This document shows, piece after piece, positions 12,879 through 24,264 of a DNA stretch of 64,000 nucleotides. The position numbers and the translations under genes were made by a program. Below the pieces are notes generated by a model. The model was given only the letters and a program-made list of their open reading frames with translations. It was not told the DNA's origin and did not search any database. The stretch is from contig NC_134747.1 in assembly GCF_050436995.1 (NCBI RefSeq), positions 10,051,501-10,115,500 of the forward strand, written 5' to 3'. The stretch comes from Anticarsia gemmatalis. Its lineage: Eukaryota; Arthropoda; Insecta; Lepidoptera; Erebidae. How positions within the stretch are numbered: position 1 is the stretch's first letter; each line of letters begins with the position of its first letter.

Positions 12879-15800
12879 ATGGATGAGTGAGTTTCCCAAT
12901 AATTCTCATAGTATTCGGCGGTTTTTATGTGTATATATTTATGACAAGGTTACTCATATCCTCCCAACAAAAATGTGACAATCATTGTTCACGATTGTTC
13001 GTATTGTGGATAAACAAATCGATGACGGTACTGAATTGTATTGTTTGTAATTAAATTTGTGTCTGTTTAGCACCATGTCGACCCTAACGAAAATGACCCG
13101 CACGGTTAAGAAACTGGAGGTCCCCAGACCCCTGAAATCGACAACCAGTTCCGCACACAACCGTAATTCTGTGTTGGACGTCAAAATAAACTCTGGTAAG
13201 AATCTTATTAGATTTTTTGTAATGTTTTGATTAAGTATATTATTGTTTTACTAACCAGAACACTAGTAAGATATGCTTAACTTAGAAATATCCATCAATA
13301 TGTTACTAATATAATCAAAACATGAGCCTTAAATGAAGTTATAAATATCTGTTATTTAATTCCAAATCATCATTAAATAACATAGATAATTAAAATATAC
13401 AGAAGAACAACTCTATGTGTAATAATTAATTGTTTGTTCATGTTTACAACCTAGCCTTATCACTAGGTAAATAACAAATTTATTTTAGGTGATATAATGT
13501 GATCTTTTTCTAGGTTTGGCTGCAGTTGTCGGTTGTCAAAAATATCTAATCTTACCTTATCACTTAACAAGTAAATGGCTTGTGGCCTAGATTCTTTAAT
13601 TTATGCTAGTTATCATATATGAGGTAGCAACTAGGCAGACAACAGAGAAACTAGCATGTTTGCACATTGTTTTTACCAAATTATGACCAAATGTATCTTC
13701 TCTTACAGTTGATGACCTGATAGTGTTGACAGAAGCGGTAGCATACCAAATGATGCAGGGAAATTATGACCGTGCGCTTCAAAGCAATGTGGCCACCATG
13801 TACTCTAATTTGAAGCTATATGGCGCTCAGCTCGAGGCACTTTATAAGGACTTTCTTGATAGGTGTGTGCAAATTATTACCATTTTTTTTATAACAATTT
13901 AATTTTATTAAAGAAAATTAACTACTATTACAAATCTTAATTCAGATTGTGCAATGATTTACATAATAACTATATTTTATACACACAATCATGAACATTA
14001 ATTGATTTTATCTACTCCATGACTCCCCATGCCAATGGTTTAAAGATCTAAACCTAACATCACACTGATGAAGTCTAAATAGTGAAGCAAAGCAGACAGA
14101 TTGAAAATGACTATGATCCAGTAAATGCTTAATTCAGCCTCTTTATGCAATTTCATTCGGTGGATTTTCAGTAGTGGGCAGTGATGGCTTAAAGATCAAT
14201 AAACTGGTCAAATATTTGTATGACACATGAAATTGTACTCCTATATTTTTATGTGTGGACTATATTGTTATTTTTCATTATGTGGACATATTTACGTTTC
14301 AGATACTTTGTAGTGTTCCGCAATGGTTCACAAGATGAGCGACTGGATAAGAAGACTAGACTTCACCTTCTCGAACTTATTGAGCTGCGCGCCAAGCTCT
14401 GGCAGGGCTCCGACTACATGAGTCAATATTATAGACACCGCGGCACGCATGCTGAGGTAAGACTTGTTTAATTGCCATTCTAGTTAATGTTATAGGTGTT
14501 ACTCGCATGACTAACTACTCGTTCTTTATACGCCGCAAAATATTAATTCAATGCGCAATATTAGTTTCCGTTAACTGTCGACCTAGTATAAGTAATGATA
14601 CATATCCGGAGACGAGTGCTTGGCGTCAGCGTATAATGTGCATTGCGTGCGGCAGCCATTGCTGGTGCCGACAATGGAGGGGTCGGGCTCGGGCGGCTCG
14701 GTGTCCCCCACGCTGGCTGCGCCCGCCGAGCCGCCCTCGCTGCTCGGCCCGGGCGAGATCATCAAACCCTCGGGCAAGTTTCCTAAGCCCACTAAGATCC
14801 CCGGCAAGAACTACTCCAAGGACGAGGTCGTCATCAGGAATGCCGACTCCGGAAAAGGTAATTAACTTACATATATTACGTCGCTGAATCTATCTGAGTG
14901 GGGTATATGCATGTTTACTATTTTTCGACTTAATTATTTTAGTCGATCGTCTGGGGAGATACAGTGCATGATTGGAGATCCATGTTATGCTTCTGTCTTA
15001 TTATTATTTTAGACAACTTTGATGTATTTAGCTGAATAGTGCATATTGGTTAGTGACAAGCAGAGTTCATGTAATAATATGTCAACTTGACTTCAGTTTT
15101 TGTAATGTCCATATCTCTTGCTATCAACATGATTGCGCATCCCAAGCTTATAGCAGATTTCGTGATCTGTATTGGGATGGGAGAGTGATGGTGGTAACAA
15201 AAGGAGAGTATGTTGGCGGCGTGTCTGAAGTTGTGTTGTGGTGTTACAGTGATGGGTATCAAGGGCAGGAGGGTGCACATGATCGAGGAGCTAAGTGACA
15301 CGATTATATCGTTTCAGCGAGGTATGAACGCACGGTGCGGGCTGTGACGCGCTTGCGCATGGTGTGGCGGGTTCTTACATCTCCTCTCTTACTATCTACC
15401 ATAATAATATAATCATTGCTATCATATACCTACATCTTAACAATTCCTTTAGACTAAGATACAGTTTGAAATCAATCGTCGTTTAATTATAACTCGATAT
15501 ACTCAACATCCTACTACCTAATAATTTATACAATAATAATAATCGTTTGGGAATGGTTCAGAATTTAATAATTTTCAAAGTAAAGTCTCATCTCACTGCC
15601 TATTAATCGCATTCAGCTGTAAGCTTTCAAACTCGATACTAAATACTAATGAATGTGATCTAACTTCATCGATCCCGGAGTCATATATCTACGTCGCTGA
15701 TTTCAGTGAGTCCCGGGGCGAAGGAACGTCTAGTTCAGATCACCGGACCTAACGAGGAGAACGTAAAGTAAGTTACGTCCCATTTTTATGTCTATAAGTG

Positions 15801-18800
15801 GTCGAGTAGTAGGGACGCGGTTATGGCTCAGTTTTGTGAAACGACTAACATGGACGTTCCGCCGTCAGCCACGCCAAGCACCTGATCGGAGACACGATCC
15901 GGCGCAACGCGTCGCCGGTCCGCCTGGAGTCGGCGCTGGAGGCGGGCGCGCTGGGCGGCTCGCGAGCCTCGCTTGACTCCAACGGCTCCGACGACGCGCC
16001 GCGTGTCCGCGAGGTATGAGATTCTGTACTACAAAGTTTACATCGATCTTGATTAGCTATTTATTTGTATTTATCGTATTAATATAGAGTTTAGTTTAGA
16101 TGAATGTAAAATATTAATTTTTAAACTATCGTGTTATATGTACAGTCTAATATTACACGTAATCGCGTAGTCGTTTCGTAAATAAATCGGCGATCCGATA
16201 TTAACCGCACTCTATTTATGAGAGCACTATAAACTATTTCAATGTCGCGTTAACCTTTCAGAAATCTCCACACAATTCTCGGGCGCTGCTCCACAGCTTC
16301 TCCACGAATGACGCCGCACTCGGAGAGTATAAGTACACTGTGACTTTCGGGCAACATTCCATTAAGATCACGGGCAACAATTTGGACCTCGTAAAGGTGA
16401 GCTCTCGGGTCGCCGCCGCGCCAGCCGGTGGGCGGGGCGGCCCGCTACAGGTGCGCGTGTTGCAGACCGCCAAGCTGGTGCTGGACGAGTACTTCGAGAG
16501 CGCGGGCGCGCTGGAGGCCATGGGCGCGGGCTCGGGCGACTTCTTCACGCTGTCGCAGCGGCCCGCCGCCGCGCTGCTGCTGCGGGACGACGCGGCGCTC
16601 AACGGCGCCGACGACGACGTGTTCGTGGCGCCCGACCACGACCACGCCGCCAACTCCCAGGGTGAGCGCTCTGCGACGCTCGCCGCGGGGTCGAGTCGTT
16701 CGCTTCTTTGATTTGCGCTCGCCGCCCGCGTAGTGTAGTCTGACGGATACGTTTCGAGCGCCGAAACGGCTCGTACGCTTCGAACTCGGCGAATAAACTT
16801 TAAACGCATGGCAGTAGACGGGTGACGCGCCTCGATTTGAAAGCATGATTTATTATTCGCACTCAGTGATGGTGTGTTACTTTGAAATAACCGGTGAATT
16901 ATATTCGCTCTCTCTCGAGGTGAGACTGACTGAAGCATGACTATACTTTAAATTTAATAATACGAAACATCTTCATAACATCGATCTAGAGCCATCTCTA
17001 TCAAACTATTCATTTATGGAGTGTAACATTTATACCGATAGTACGTGAACATATATTTTAAATATGTATATTTATTATTGTCATATTTTATAACCATGTA
17101 TTATTATTTGTCTCGAAAGCCACCTCGATCCACGGTCACGGCAGAGTGTTTTCCAAATTTTCATTAACCGAAACATTCTTAACAATCACTAGTGATCACT
17201 ATCTGCCATAATGACTTAACGTTAACTCGAGTGTCCTTTCTACCGAAACAACTGCCCCGTTTCAATAAACGTTACGTACGTGTGTGTCGATCGTGATCAC
17301 ATAATGAGCACGGTGCGAGAGTCGCGGAGCAGGTGTTTCGCTAGAGCGGGCAGGGGCAGTGGGCCGTGGTGGGTGTGTGTGTGTGTGTGACCTGGCGTTT
17401 GTGCAGCGGCGGCCGAGACGGACGCCACGCCGCGCCGCCCGCGGTTCTCGCGCGCCACCAGCATTGACAAGAACCAAGGTAACCCTCCGCGACACGCCAA
17501 TGTACAGCTGACGAGCCCGTGACCGCGCCCCACGGGGACCTCAGCCGATTCCTTACTCTCTTGTGACGATTAAGAAGTAATGTACCGATACACAGCTTTA
17601 TTTATTTGTATTAAAGGCGCTTGTGTCACGGCTCGGGCATCTTAAGTTCAGTAAAATACCTTCTTAACTTCGATGGTTAAAATTAATAAAATATAGAATT
17701 TTATGTACTTGAAACCATTCTTTAAAAGCCATAATATGACTAAGTACGAACATCGTCAAGAAAACTGATACTTGATAAGAAGACGCTCAAATAGACTTCA
17801 CCTTAAATAAATATAATTTAGATGTCTTTGATTGCCATGCTAAGATTATTTAATGCTGCTCCAAAAGTTTTATAGTTCGTAATGTTAACGTAACTCCAAA
17901 CGTCTTCTTCTCTTGTACGATATATTTTATGTTTGTAAGTCACATTTTGTATTTAATATTCAAGTAATATCATGTCGAACGTTATAATATACATACATAT
18001 TTATATGCGTATAAGTAAGTATTCTCTCTCGTGATCCACGTTTTTTCAATCGTATTCACTTCGTTCTTTTTGTTTATTCACTAACATAAGATTGGCTTAT
18101 TGCACGTTAATAAAACCTAGTGTCGATATCATTCGGTCATTTCATAAGTTGCCGTCTTTCATAACATTTTTCACGCACGCTTTCTTTCGAAACGATCACT
18201 CGTTAAGGTTCGAATGCGGCAGTCAGTCGGCTATTACTAATTTATACGCTTATAACGATGATACTAATAATACGGTATTCGATCGTGATATCTCGAAGGT
18301 GGGTACCGACCGGCGTCGCGGGCGTAACGCATTAAACGAAGACGATTAAGGACGGGGAGCCGAGGCGCTAGCGGCCGGGTCGTTCCCCGTCCCCGCGCCG
18401 CCCGTCGGTACCCGCAGGAGGCCGGGCTCGGCGTGACGCTGGTGTGTTGCAGGCGGCGGCGCGCGGCAGACGTACACGTACGAGACGCTGGTGCAGTACG
18501 CCGACTCGCCGCTCAGCAAGCTGCCGCCGGCGGGGCTGGGCGCCTTCCCGCCGGAGCTGGCGCGCAAGGTAACGCTGGGCGCGGCGCGGCGCGGGGCGCG
18601 GCCGGCCCCCCCCGCCCCCCCCGCGCCGCGCGTGCTGGCGCCCTTCCGCGTGTGGGCGCCGCTGCACCACCCCAACTACCTGGCGGCGCTGCTGTGCCGC
18701 AACTTCTACTAGCTAGCGCCGCCCGCCTCTCTCGCCCGCCCCGACCCGCTTCCCGAGCACGCTTCGCTTCGCTTTCCGCCCCCTCCTCTCGGTGCACGTC

Positions 18801-19904
18801 GACGCTTCCCCTTCTCCTTCTCCCGCGCCGCGTCGAGATCCGGTCGTCCCGGCGTTCGCGGATGGATCGTTGCGATCTCTAGTCGTACGAACGTTTCCGC
18901 CGGGACCGGACTCTCGACCCGGCCCGATAGCCCCCGTAGCCGATTAAGCGTAACGCTGTGTGAATTGTAAGCGTACATTAGGAATTATTTTGATCTCAGT
19001 AACGTAAGTTGTAAGTTAATCGATAAGACTGACGCCTAGTATTACGATAGTATAATGACGGGGCTCCGCCGGAGTCTAGAGGCGGCGACCGGTCGTCCGT
19101 TTTCCGTTCTCGACTCGAAGACTGAACGATCCCCCCGAAACGAAATAAGAGTAACGTTAAGACTGAAGGTGATTATTATTAATGCTGCCGAATGGAAATT
19201 CTTTATCCTTTTAGAAAAAAAATATTTTTCATTATTGAAGTAATGAAAGAATTTTTTAGTACTTAGTATATGAAGGTGTTTATTGACAGATAAATATTGA
19301 TCTGAAATCTTTTACGCAATGTTATTTACAAGAATGAACAGTTTTGAAAGCTTTACTATGTGTTTATAACTAATACTGAATACTAATATAAATTTGTCAT
19401 GTCTTATTTGTTCACGCTGCTCGGACAGAATGGATATTCGAGAGAGGTCCGCTACAGGTAGAAACTGTTCGCCTTTTACGTTGAAGTGAAGTTCTAAATT
19501 TATACTGTCGATTCTCTGTTGTATGTTTATTTGTTATTATTGATTGTTTTTCATTGAGAAAGAATTAAAATTATCAGTGTTGTTTCAATGTGATTGTCAA
19601 TTTCTGATTTTTTAAATATAAAAGTTAAAAACATTCATCGTCTTTGCCTGTTTCTCCGCTTACCTCCTGTCTAACTTCCGAATCTTTTAACTGTGGTGGC
19701 CGGTGGGCTCAGCAATAACAGCACGTAACGCAAACTCACAAAGTACTAACAAGACACGCACGTCGGAGACGGCGTCGATAATGTGGTATCGTTCGACAGA
19801 CTTGCCTGGAGTTCGACAGCGCCAGCTACCTGAAGAAGGTGCGGGCGGCCGGCGGCACCACCGTGGCCGCCGTAGACGCGCCCGACTCGCCCGAGCCCGA
19901 GTAA
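12879..19904 (+). CDS. mxt: Mextli, eIF4E-binding KH-domain translation factor
   Basis: Thirteen exons join without frame error into 523 codons: 12879-12886, 13071-13195, 13709-13862, 14303-14456, 14617-14857, 15250-15321, 15707-15767, 15869-16013, 16262-16396, 16466-16661, 17407-17478, 18453-18568, 19812-19904. Mextli is known in Drosophila as an eIF4E partner that promotes translation and combines a MIF4G/HEAT-like fold, a KH RNA-binding domain and a 4E-binding motif. Residues about 45-147 look helical and MIF4G-like. The KH domain starts near residue 222 with the loop GIKG at 230-233 and runs to about 290. The canonical 4E-binding motif Y-x4-L-hydrophobic is YTYETLV at 462-468. Start codon: GCCATGG context, split after 8 bases by a GTGAGT donor; an in-frame ATG at 13075 is an alternative. 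The acceptors of exons 5 and 13 are weak and their exact positions are the least certain. From exon 8 onward the gene is very GC-rich. Confidence 0.85.
16397..16465 (+). other. Very short in-frame mxt intron, optionally retained
   Basis: This 69-base interval starts GTGAGC and ends TTGCAG and is open in the reading frame (23 codons). Removing it joins LDLVK to TAKLVLDEYF, which reads like a continuous KH-type strand-helix. Retention would insert an Ala/Gly/Arg-rich segment without disrupting the frame. A second acceptor 16 bases upstream (CTACAG) would give a 54-base intron, also in frame. Confidence 0.5.
17373..17389. repeat. (GT)n microsatellite in an mxt intron
   Basis: A GT dinucleotide run lies about 15 bases upstream of the acceptor of mxt exon 11, where it may act as part of the polypyrimidine/GU-rich acceptor context. 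Confidence 0.8.
18569..18712 (+). other. Read-through alternative 3' end of mxt
   Basis: If the GTAACG donor after exon 12 (18569) is not used, the frame stays open for 47 more codons and stops at TAG 18710-18712. The added tail is Ala/Pro/Arg-rich and ends in NYLAALLCRNFY. The spliced alternative gives a 30-residue tail ending in SPEPE. The tail ends in a pyrimidine-rich stretch followed by CTACTAG, so an acceptor there is also conceivable. Which form is used cannot be told from sequence. Confidence 0.35.
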
Positions 19905-20616
19905 GCCGCGCCGCTCGGCGCCGCTCGCCCGCACTCTCACACACGCACTCACGCGAGCGAGCCTCCGTACCGTCCGCCGTGTACGATGAGTCTCTTACGG
20001 CGAGCTTCACTCTTAACACTGATTTAGCGGACTTATTAAAAGTATTAGCGCACCAAAATATTTATTTTTTTAGTGGTGGTATAGCATACCTCATTTTTGT
20101 GAATATTTATTTCATAAAATTTGCTGTGGATCTGATGAAGTTATGTGATAAAACTTATAGAGCATGCGAAATGCGATATGTTATGATTTGCACGAATCCA
20201 CAGTCTCACGTTGATCTCCCATCAATGTTTTTATTTTTTTCCGACTGTAATACACAAAACATTCTGAGCTGAATATTTTCAACACGTCCATTTTGTCTAA
20301 AAGGAACAACATTGACATTTTCATTATTTTGTTGTATATATTATTGACTCTGTTAGTTTCGGATATCATAGAGTGATTCCATTTATTATTATAAGAAGAA
20401 TGCATGCATTTCTTTCGTGTGTTTGTATACTCATTTTCAGACTTTCTAGTGTCTAGTCCTGACGAGTAGATGTCGATTCTCACTATATCGTAAGCTTTTA
20501 TATTTGAAGGAAGCCTGCCAATCAATATAAATATATAAAGAGATTAAATATTATAGTTTTCTTTATATTATTTAAAATATTGTTGTATTATTTTTGTTGT
20601 ATGATTAGAGCTTTTA

Positions 20617-20622
20617 AATAAA
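20617..20622 (+). terminator. Polyadenylation signal for mxt
   Basis: AATAAA lies about 710 bases after the mxt stop codon at 19902-19904 and is followed within 25 bases by TGTGCACTAAACC-type sequence. The interval 19905-20616 becomes increasingly AT-rich and reads as 3' UTR. Confidence 0.5.
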
Positions 20623-20639
20623 CTTGCTGTGCACTAAAC

Positions 20640-21385
20640 CAAATAATATTGTAGTGAATCCTAAAATATTTTATTACACTAACGTTATCTTCGTGGTTGC
20701 CAGGCTTTCTTATCTTTTAAACGGTTATAGAAGGCTATCTCAAACACTTAAACCGGTTATATAAAGGGTTTCTTTCCAAATAATAAAAATTCGCAATAAT
20801 TAAATATTTCGTCGAAGACGTAAATCTGTCACTCGTTCACCTTTTTTTGTTAAACCTAAAAGTATTTTAACTATTAAATTATTTGTGCAGCTTTTAAAAA
20901 GACTATACCTATGTTATTTAATTGTACTTTATTTATTTGATGAGGCTAGCGAGTGACTCTCAATTAATTAACCTAAATTCAGGTTTTAAAACTTTACAAA
21001 ATAATTGGTGCTTACTCCTTGGGGAAAGTATTATCGTTGAATTTGTAATTAAAGGTTTATGTTTACACATTTGTTTTTATATCATAGACGTATGGCTATA
21101 ATTGTGAAAATTGATATACTAAATTTTCTAATAGATAAGCGTTTTATTTCTCAACCTTATAATAATAATTATAGGATCTCGTCCTTTCCATTTACATAAT
21201 TATTACCTGTAACATCGCCCTGGTTTCGTTCAAATATACGGTACTGTCGCTCACTATGTCTTACTAATTGTTCGACACGTAACCTACCTAGCGTAATAAC
21301 AAAATCAAAGCAGAGCTCTGACTCTAAATAATTAAACTACAAAAAAATACTGCGTCTAGGAGGCGCCTCCGCATATCTTATAAGT
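20640..21385. other. Intergenic stretch, no gene seen
   Basis: AT-rich sequence between the mxt polyadenylation signal and the foldback element. No exon, tRNA-like fold or repeat family was recognised. Confidence 0.5.
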
Positions 21386-21394
21386 CAATTAATT

Positions 21395-21650
21395 ATGTCC
21401 GTATACCCAGCAGGGCCCTTCGTCTGATTCGATTGAATACTAAAGTTTCACTTAGGTAATATTTTATACCTTCCGAATAGTGTAAGTAAAATAATTGTAC
21501 CTCAACAGTTATGCGAGAAAATTGAATTAATTTCCAGCAGGGCCCTCCGTGGTTTGAAGGTCTTCAGACCTGTAGTGTATGTGCCTGTATAGCGGTGCAT
21601 TAGTACCTTTAGATTATCTTCGTTTTCTTGAAAAAAAGTTATTAGTTTAT
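21395..21650 (+). repeat. Left terminal inverted repeat, outer part
   Basis: This segment is the reverse complement of 24409-24664 with very few differences. It contains the GC-rich block CCAGCAGGGCCCT at the tip (near 21407) and again near 21536. A third copy lies at 22806 in the continuation of the same arm. Confidence 0.85.
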
Positions 21651-22775
21651 CTGGGGGCACGGAAGTGCCCCCGCAAGTCGAGCAAAAAAAAAGCGGCACG
21701 GCCGTAACATCCTTTTCTCGAAGCAATTCGGGCTATTTTTGACACCCCTATAATTTCGTTGTGGATAAAACAAGAAGCCTGGATTTTCAGCAAGTAATTA
21801 GTCATTGTATAAACTCGGTATATTTAAAATTTCAGTCAATTTGAACCAGTAGTTTAGGAATGACAACTTGTTAAAATTTTGAATTTTGTCACTCACTGAT
21901 TCACTGACTCACTGACTCACCGATCATCAAAAGTCTAAGGTACTTCTAGCAGACTTAGAAGCTTAAAATTTAGAATACAAATAGGGTTTAGTGTCTTAAT
22001 CATGGGAAAATTTTAATATTTTCTAATTTCGGTACAGTTTTCTAAATACACCAACTGCAACAATAACTTTGTAATCCCATATAAATGTATAAGATTACAA
22101 GGTTACATTTGCAGTCAATGAATTATTATTACTGTAGAAAATAAAATAAATAGGTGTAATTAAGTACCTACTATATGAGGCATAACGGGAGGGTGTATAG
22201 GGTGGGTAAGGGTGTTTAGCCCATGAAACTGAACAACATTCCCATAGTAAAATATGTTGAATTATGAAAAAAAAACATCTTTCCATACAAATTGGACTTC
22301 TGTTCGCTCTACAAAAAGAAGTGAGATGCCATCAAAAACATTCTGTAAGAACCTCAAGTCTCGCCGTAAAAAGTGGTGAGATCTATATAATACCAAGTCG
22401 ATTAATCTATTTAGTCTCTACTTAAAGGACCTTCTGTCTTAAGTTATTACGTATGTTATTATCATGCCAATTAAAAAAAAATACCTTTAAAACAAATAGA
22501 TCGACTTGGTCATCGCAAGAAAACACAAATTCACCATTAACATTTCAGGAGCATTAACTTCTCGTTGTGCTGTGTAGTGTGATCGTGCGATGACCAGGTC
22601 GGTCTATTTGTTTTAAAGGTTTTTTTTTAATTGGCATGATAATAACATACGTAATAACTTAAGACAGAAGGTCCTTTAAGTAGAGACTAAATAGATTAAT
22701 CGACTTGGTATTATATAGATCTCACCACTTTTTACGGCGAGACTTGAGGTTCTTACAGAATGTTTTTGATGGCAT
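21650..22775. mobile_element. Insertion splitting the left arm, possibly Helitron-like
   Basis: Exactly 1125 extra bases interrupt the left arm relative to the intact right arm, with no target duplication. The insertion falls between A and T of the host, its first bases read TC, and an 8-bp perfect stem (GGGGGCAC at 21653-21660 with GTGCCCCC at 21665-21672) follows at once. Insertion between A and T without duplication and a TC start are Helitron traits. The expected CTRR 3' end is absent, so the 3' end may have been lost or replaced by the hairpin module at 22326-22775. An 8-mer tandem of ACTGACTC type occurs near 21890-21923. Confidence 0.5.
22326..22775. repeat. Long near-perfect hairpin with 190-bp arms
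   Basis: The arms 22326-22517 and 22586-22775 are reverse complements with only a few mismatches, separated by a 68-base loop. The two ends are ATGCCATC and GATGGCAT. It coincides with the right end of the insertion in the left foldback arm. Transcribed, it would form a long double-stranded RNA. No coding sequence is present. Confidence 0.85.
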
Positions 22776-23053
22776 AAGATATATACCTACAAAATGTTTA
22801 TAATGCCAGCAGGGCCCTTTTTTGTTTTGGGGGTTTCAGTCCAAACAATCATATTTCCTAGCAGCATTCTATTTGTACTTTTCAAAAAACTTATCGCTTA
22901 ATTCAAATAATGAATAATAATAAGTAAATAAATCAGATAAAAAAAATCTAAAAAAATAAAATTACTCTGATATCTAAAGATGGCTATACTTATTATTTGA
23001 TTATTTATGTGATGCGACCAATGAAATAAAAATCAGTTTGTATGTTATACTAG

Positions 23054-24207
23054 TAGTCCATTGAAATGTTACAATTTGAGGGCCGAATATTGCATTTATT
23101 AGAGGACGCAATTTTATTTTTGGAACATGTAGGGGGGGTCAATAGAAGCTTAACTTGAAGTTTGTGGGGTCGCCACCCTTGTCCCCCGGCCGCCATCTTG
23201 GAAAAGGGGGTGGAAACACTTTTTTCGCTATATCTCGGAAACTATGCGTCTTACAATAAAATTGTGAAAGCATAATTTGTAGCAAATAATTTTGCCTACA
23301 AATATGTTAAAAACTTTTTGCCCTAAATTAACAATTAAAGAAGTTATAAGCAAAAAAGTGCGATTTCTTTTATAAGCATTTTCTTTATTGCTATATAACT
23401 TTTTTTAACGACAGCCGCGCGGATGTATGTATGAGGTTAAGCCACGCTTGCCGAGGTTGTTATGTGGATGGGTGACCATCTTACACATATCGAGTTCCTC
23501 CGTGTTTCGAAAGACACGTTAAATTGTGGGTCCCGGCTGTCATTTTCGAAGATCTTTGACAGTCGTTAACAGTACTTAGAAGCTTGGAAGTCTGACAACC
23601 AGTCTTAACCAAGGGTATTGCTTTATATCCAAGGTAACTGGGTTGTGGAGGTCAGATAGGCAGTGGCTCCATGTAAAACACTGGTGTTCAGCTGCATCTG
23701 GTGAGATTGGAATCCGATTCCAACATAGTTTGGAAAAAAGGCTAAGCTGACATGTCTATATACCAATAAATTACCTCAGACCAATTTTGTAGAGTATTTT
23801 TCGAGGAAAAATTTTCTCTATAATTTTTTCAGTTTCATTCATTAGAAACTCAGTAACAGCGGTCCGAAGTAGACTGAATTCGGAAAGAAATTTTTTGTTG
23901 AAAAAATTGCACTTTTTTGCTTCTAACTACTTTATTTATTAATTTAGGGCAAAAAGTTATTAAACATATTTGTAGGCAAAATAATTTGCTACAAATTATG
24001 CTTTCACAATTTTGTTGTAAGACGCATAGTTTCCGAGATATAGCGAAAAAAGTGTTTCCACCCCCTTTTCCAAAATGGCGGCCGGGGGACAAGGGTGGCG
24101 ACCCCACAAACTTCAAGTTAAGCTTCTATTGACCCCCCCTACATGTTCCAAAAATAAAATTGCGTCCTCTAATAAATGTAAATCTCATGTAACATTTCAA
24201 TGGACTA
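23054..24207. repeat. Inner inverted arms of the foldback element
   Basis: The segment from 23054 to about 23370 and the segment from about 23900 to 24207 are inverted copies. They share blocks such as AGTCCATTGAAATGTTA and GTCCCCCGGCCGCCATCTTGG (20 of its bases), with scattered mismatches. The short frames found on both strands here are by-products of the repeat. The interval between the arms holds the 5S-like SINE. Confidence 0.8.
23408..23755 (+). mobile_element. SINE with 5S-rRNA-like head
   Basis: The block at 23433-23480 reads GGTTAAGCCACGCTTGCCG, then further on TGGATGGGTGACCATC. It parallels the internal promoter half of eukaryotic 5S rRNA (GTTAAGC...GG...TGGATGGGTGACC). The body follows, with CGAGTTCCTCCGTGTTTCG and AACTGGGTTGTGGAGGTCAG, and a tail CCAACATAGTTTGGAAAAAAGG. 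I recognise this body as a widespread noctuid-type repeat from general memory. It would be transcribed by RNA polymerase III and need a LINE partner. Boundaries are approximate. Confidence 0.65.
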
Positions 24208-24264
24208 TAGCTGTTGCCAGCGACTCCACCCGCGTGGTCAAATGAATGAGAGGTTTTACCGCGG

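Noticed and set aside
16258..16938. 226-codon minus-strand open frame
   Set aside because: It lies antisense to mxt exons 9-10 in GC-rich DNA, where stops are scarce. The plus strand gives spliced, domain-consistent protein; this frame has none.
18346..18978. Several overlapping GC-rich frames on both strands (Arg/Ala/Gly-rich, 70-150 codons)
   Set aside because: They are shadows of mxt exon 12 and its GC-rich flanks, with low-complexity products and no splice support.
19703..20272. 189-codon plus-strand frame
   Set aside because: It overlaps the last mxt exon in another frame and runs into the 3' UTR. The acidic frame ending at 19904 fits the splice phase; this one is Arg-rich, then AT-rich noise.
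20181..20525. 114-codon minus-strand frame
   Set aside because: Antisense to the mxt 3' UTR, AT-driven composition, no family signal.
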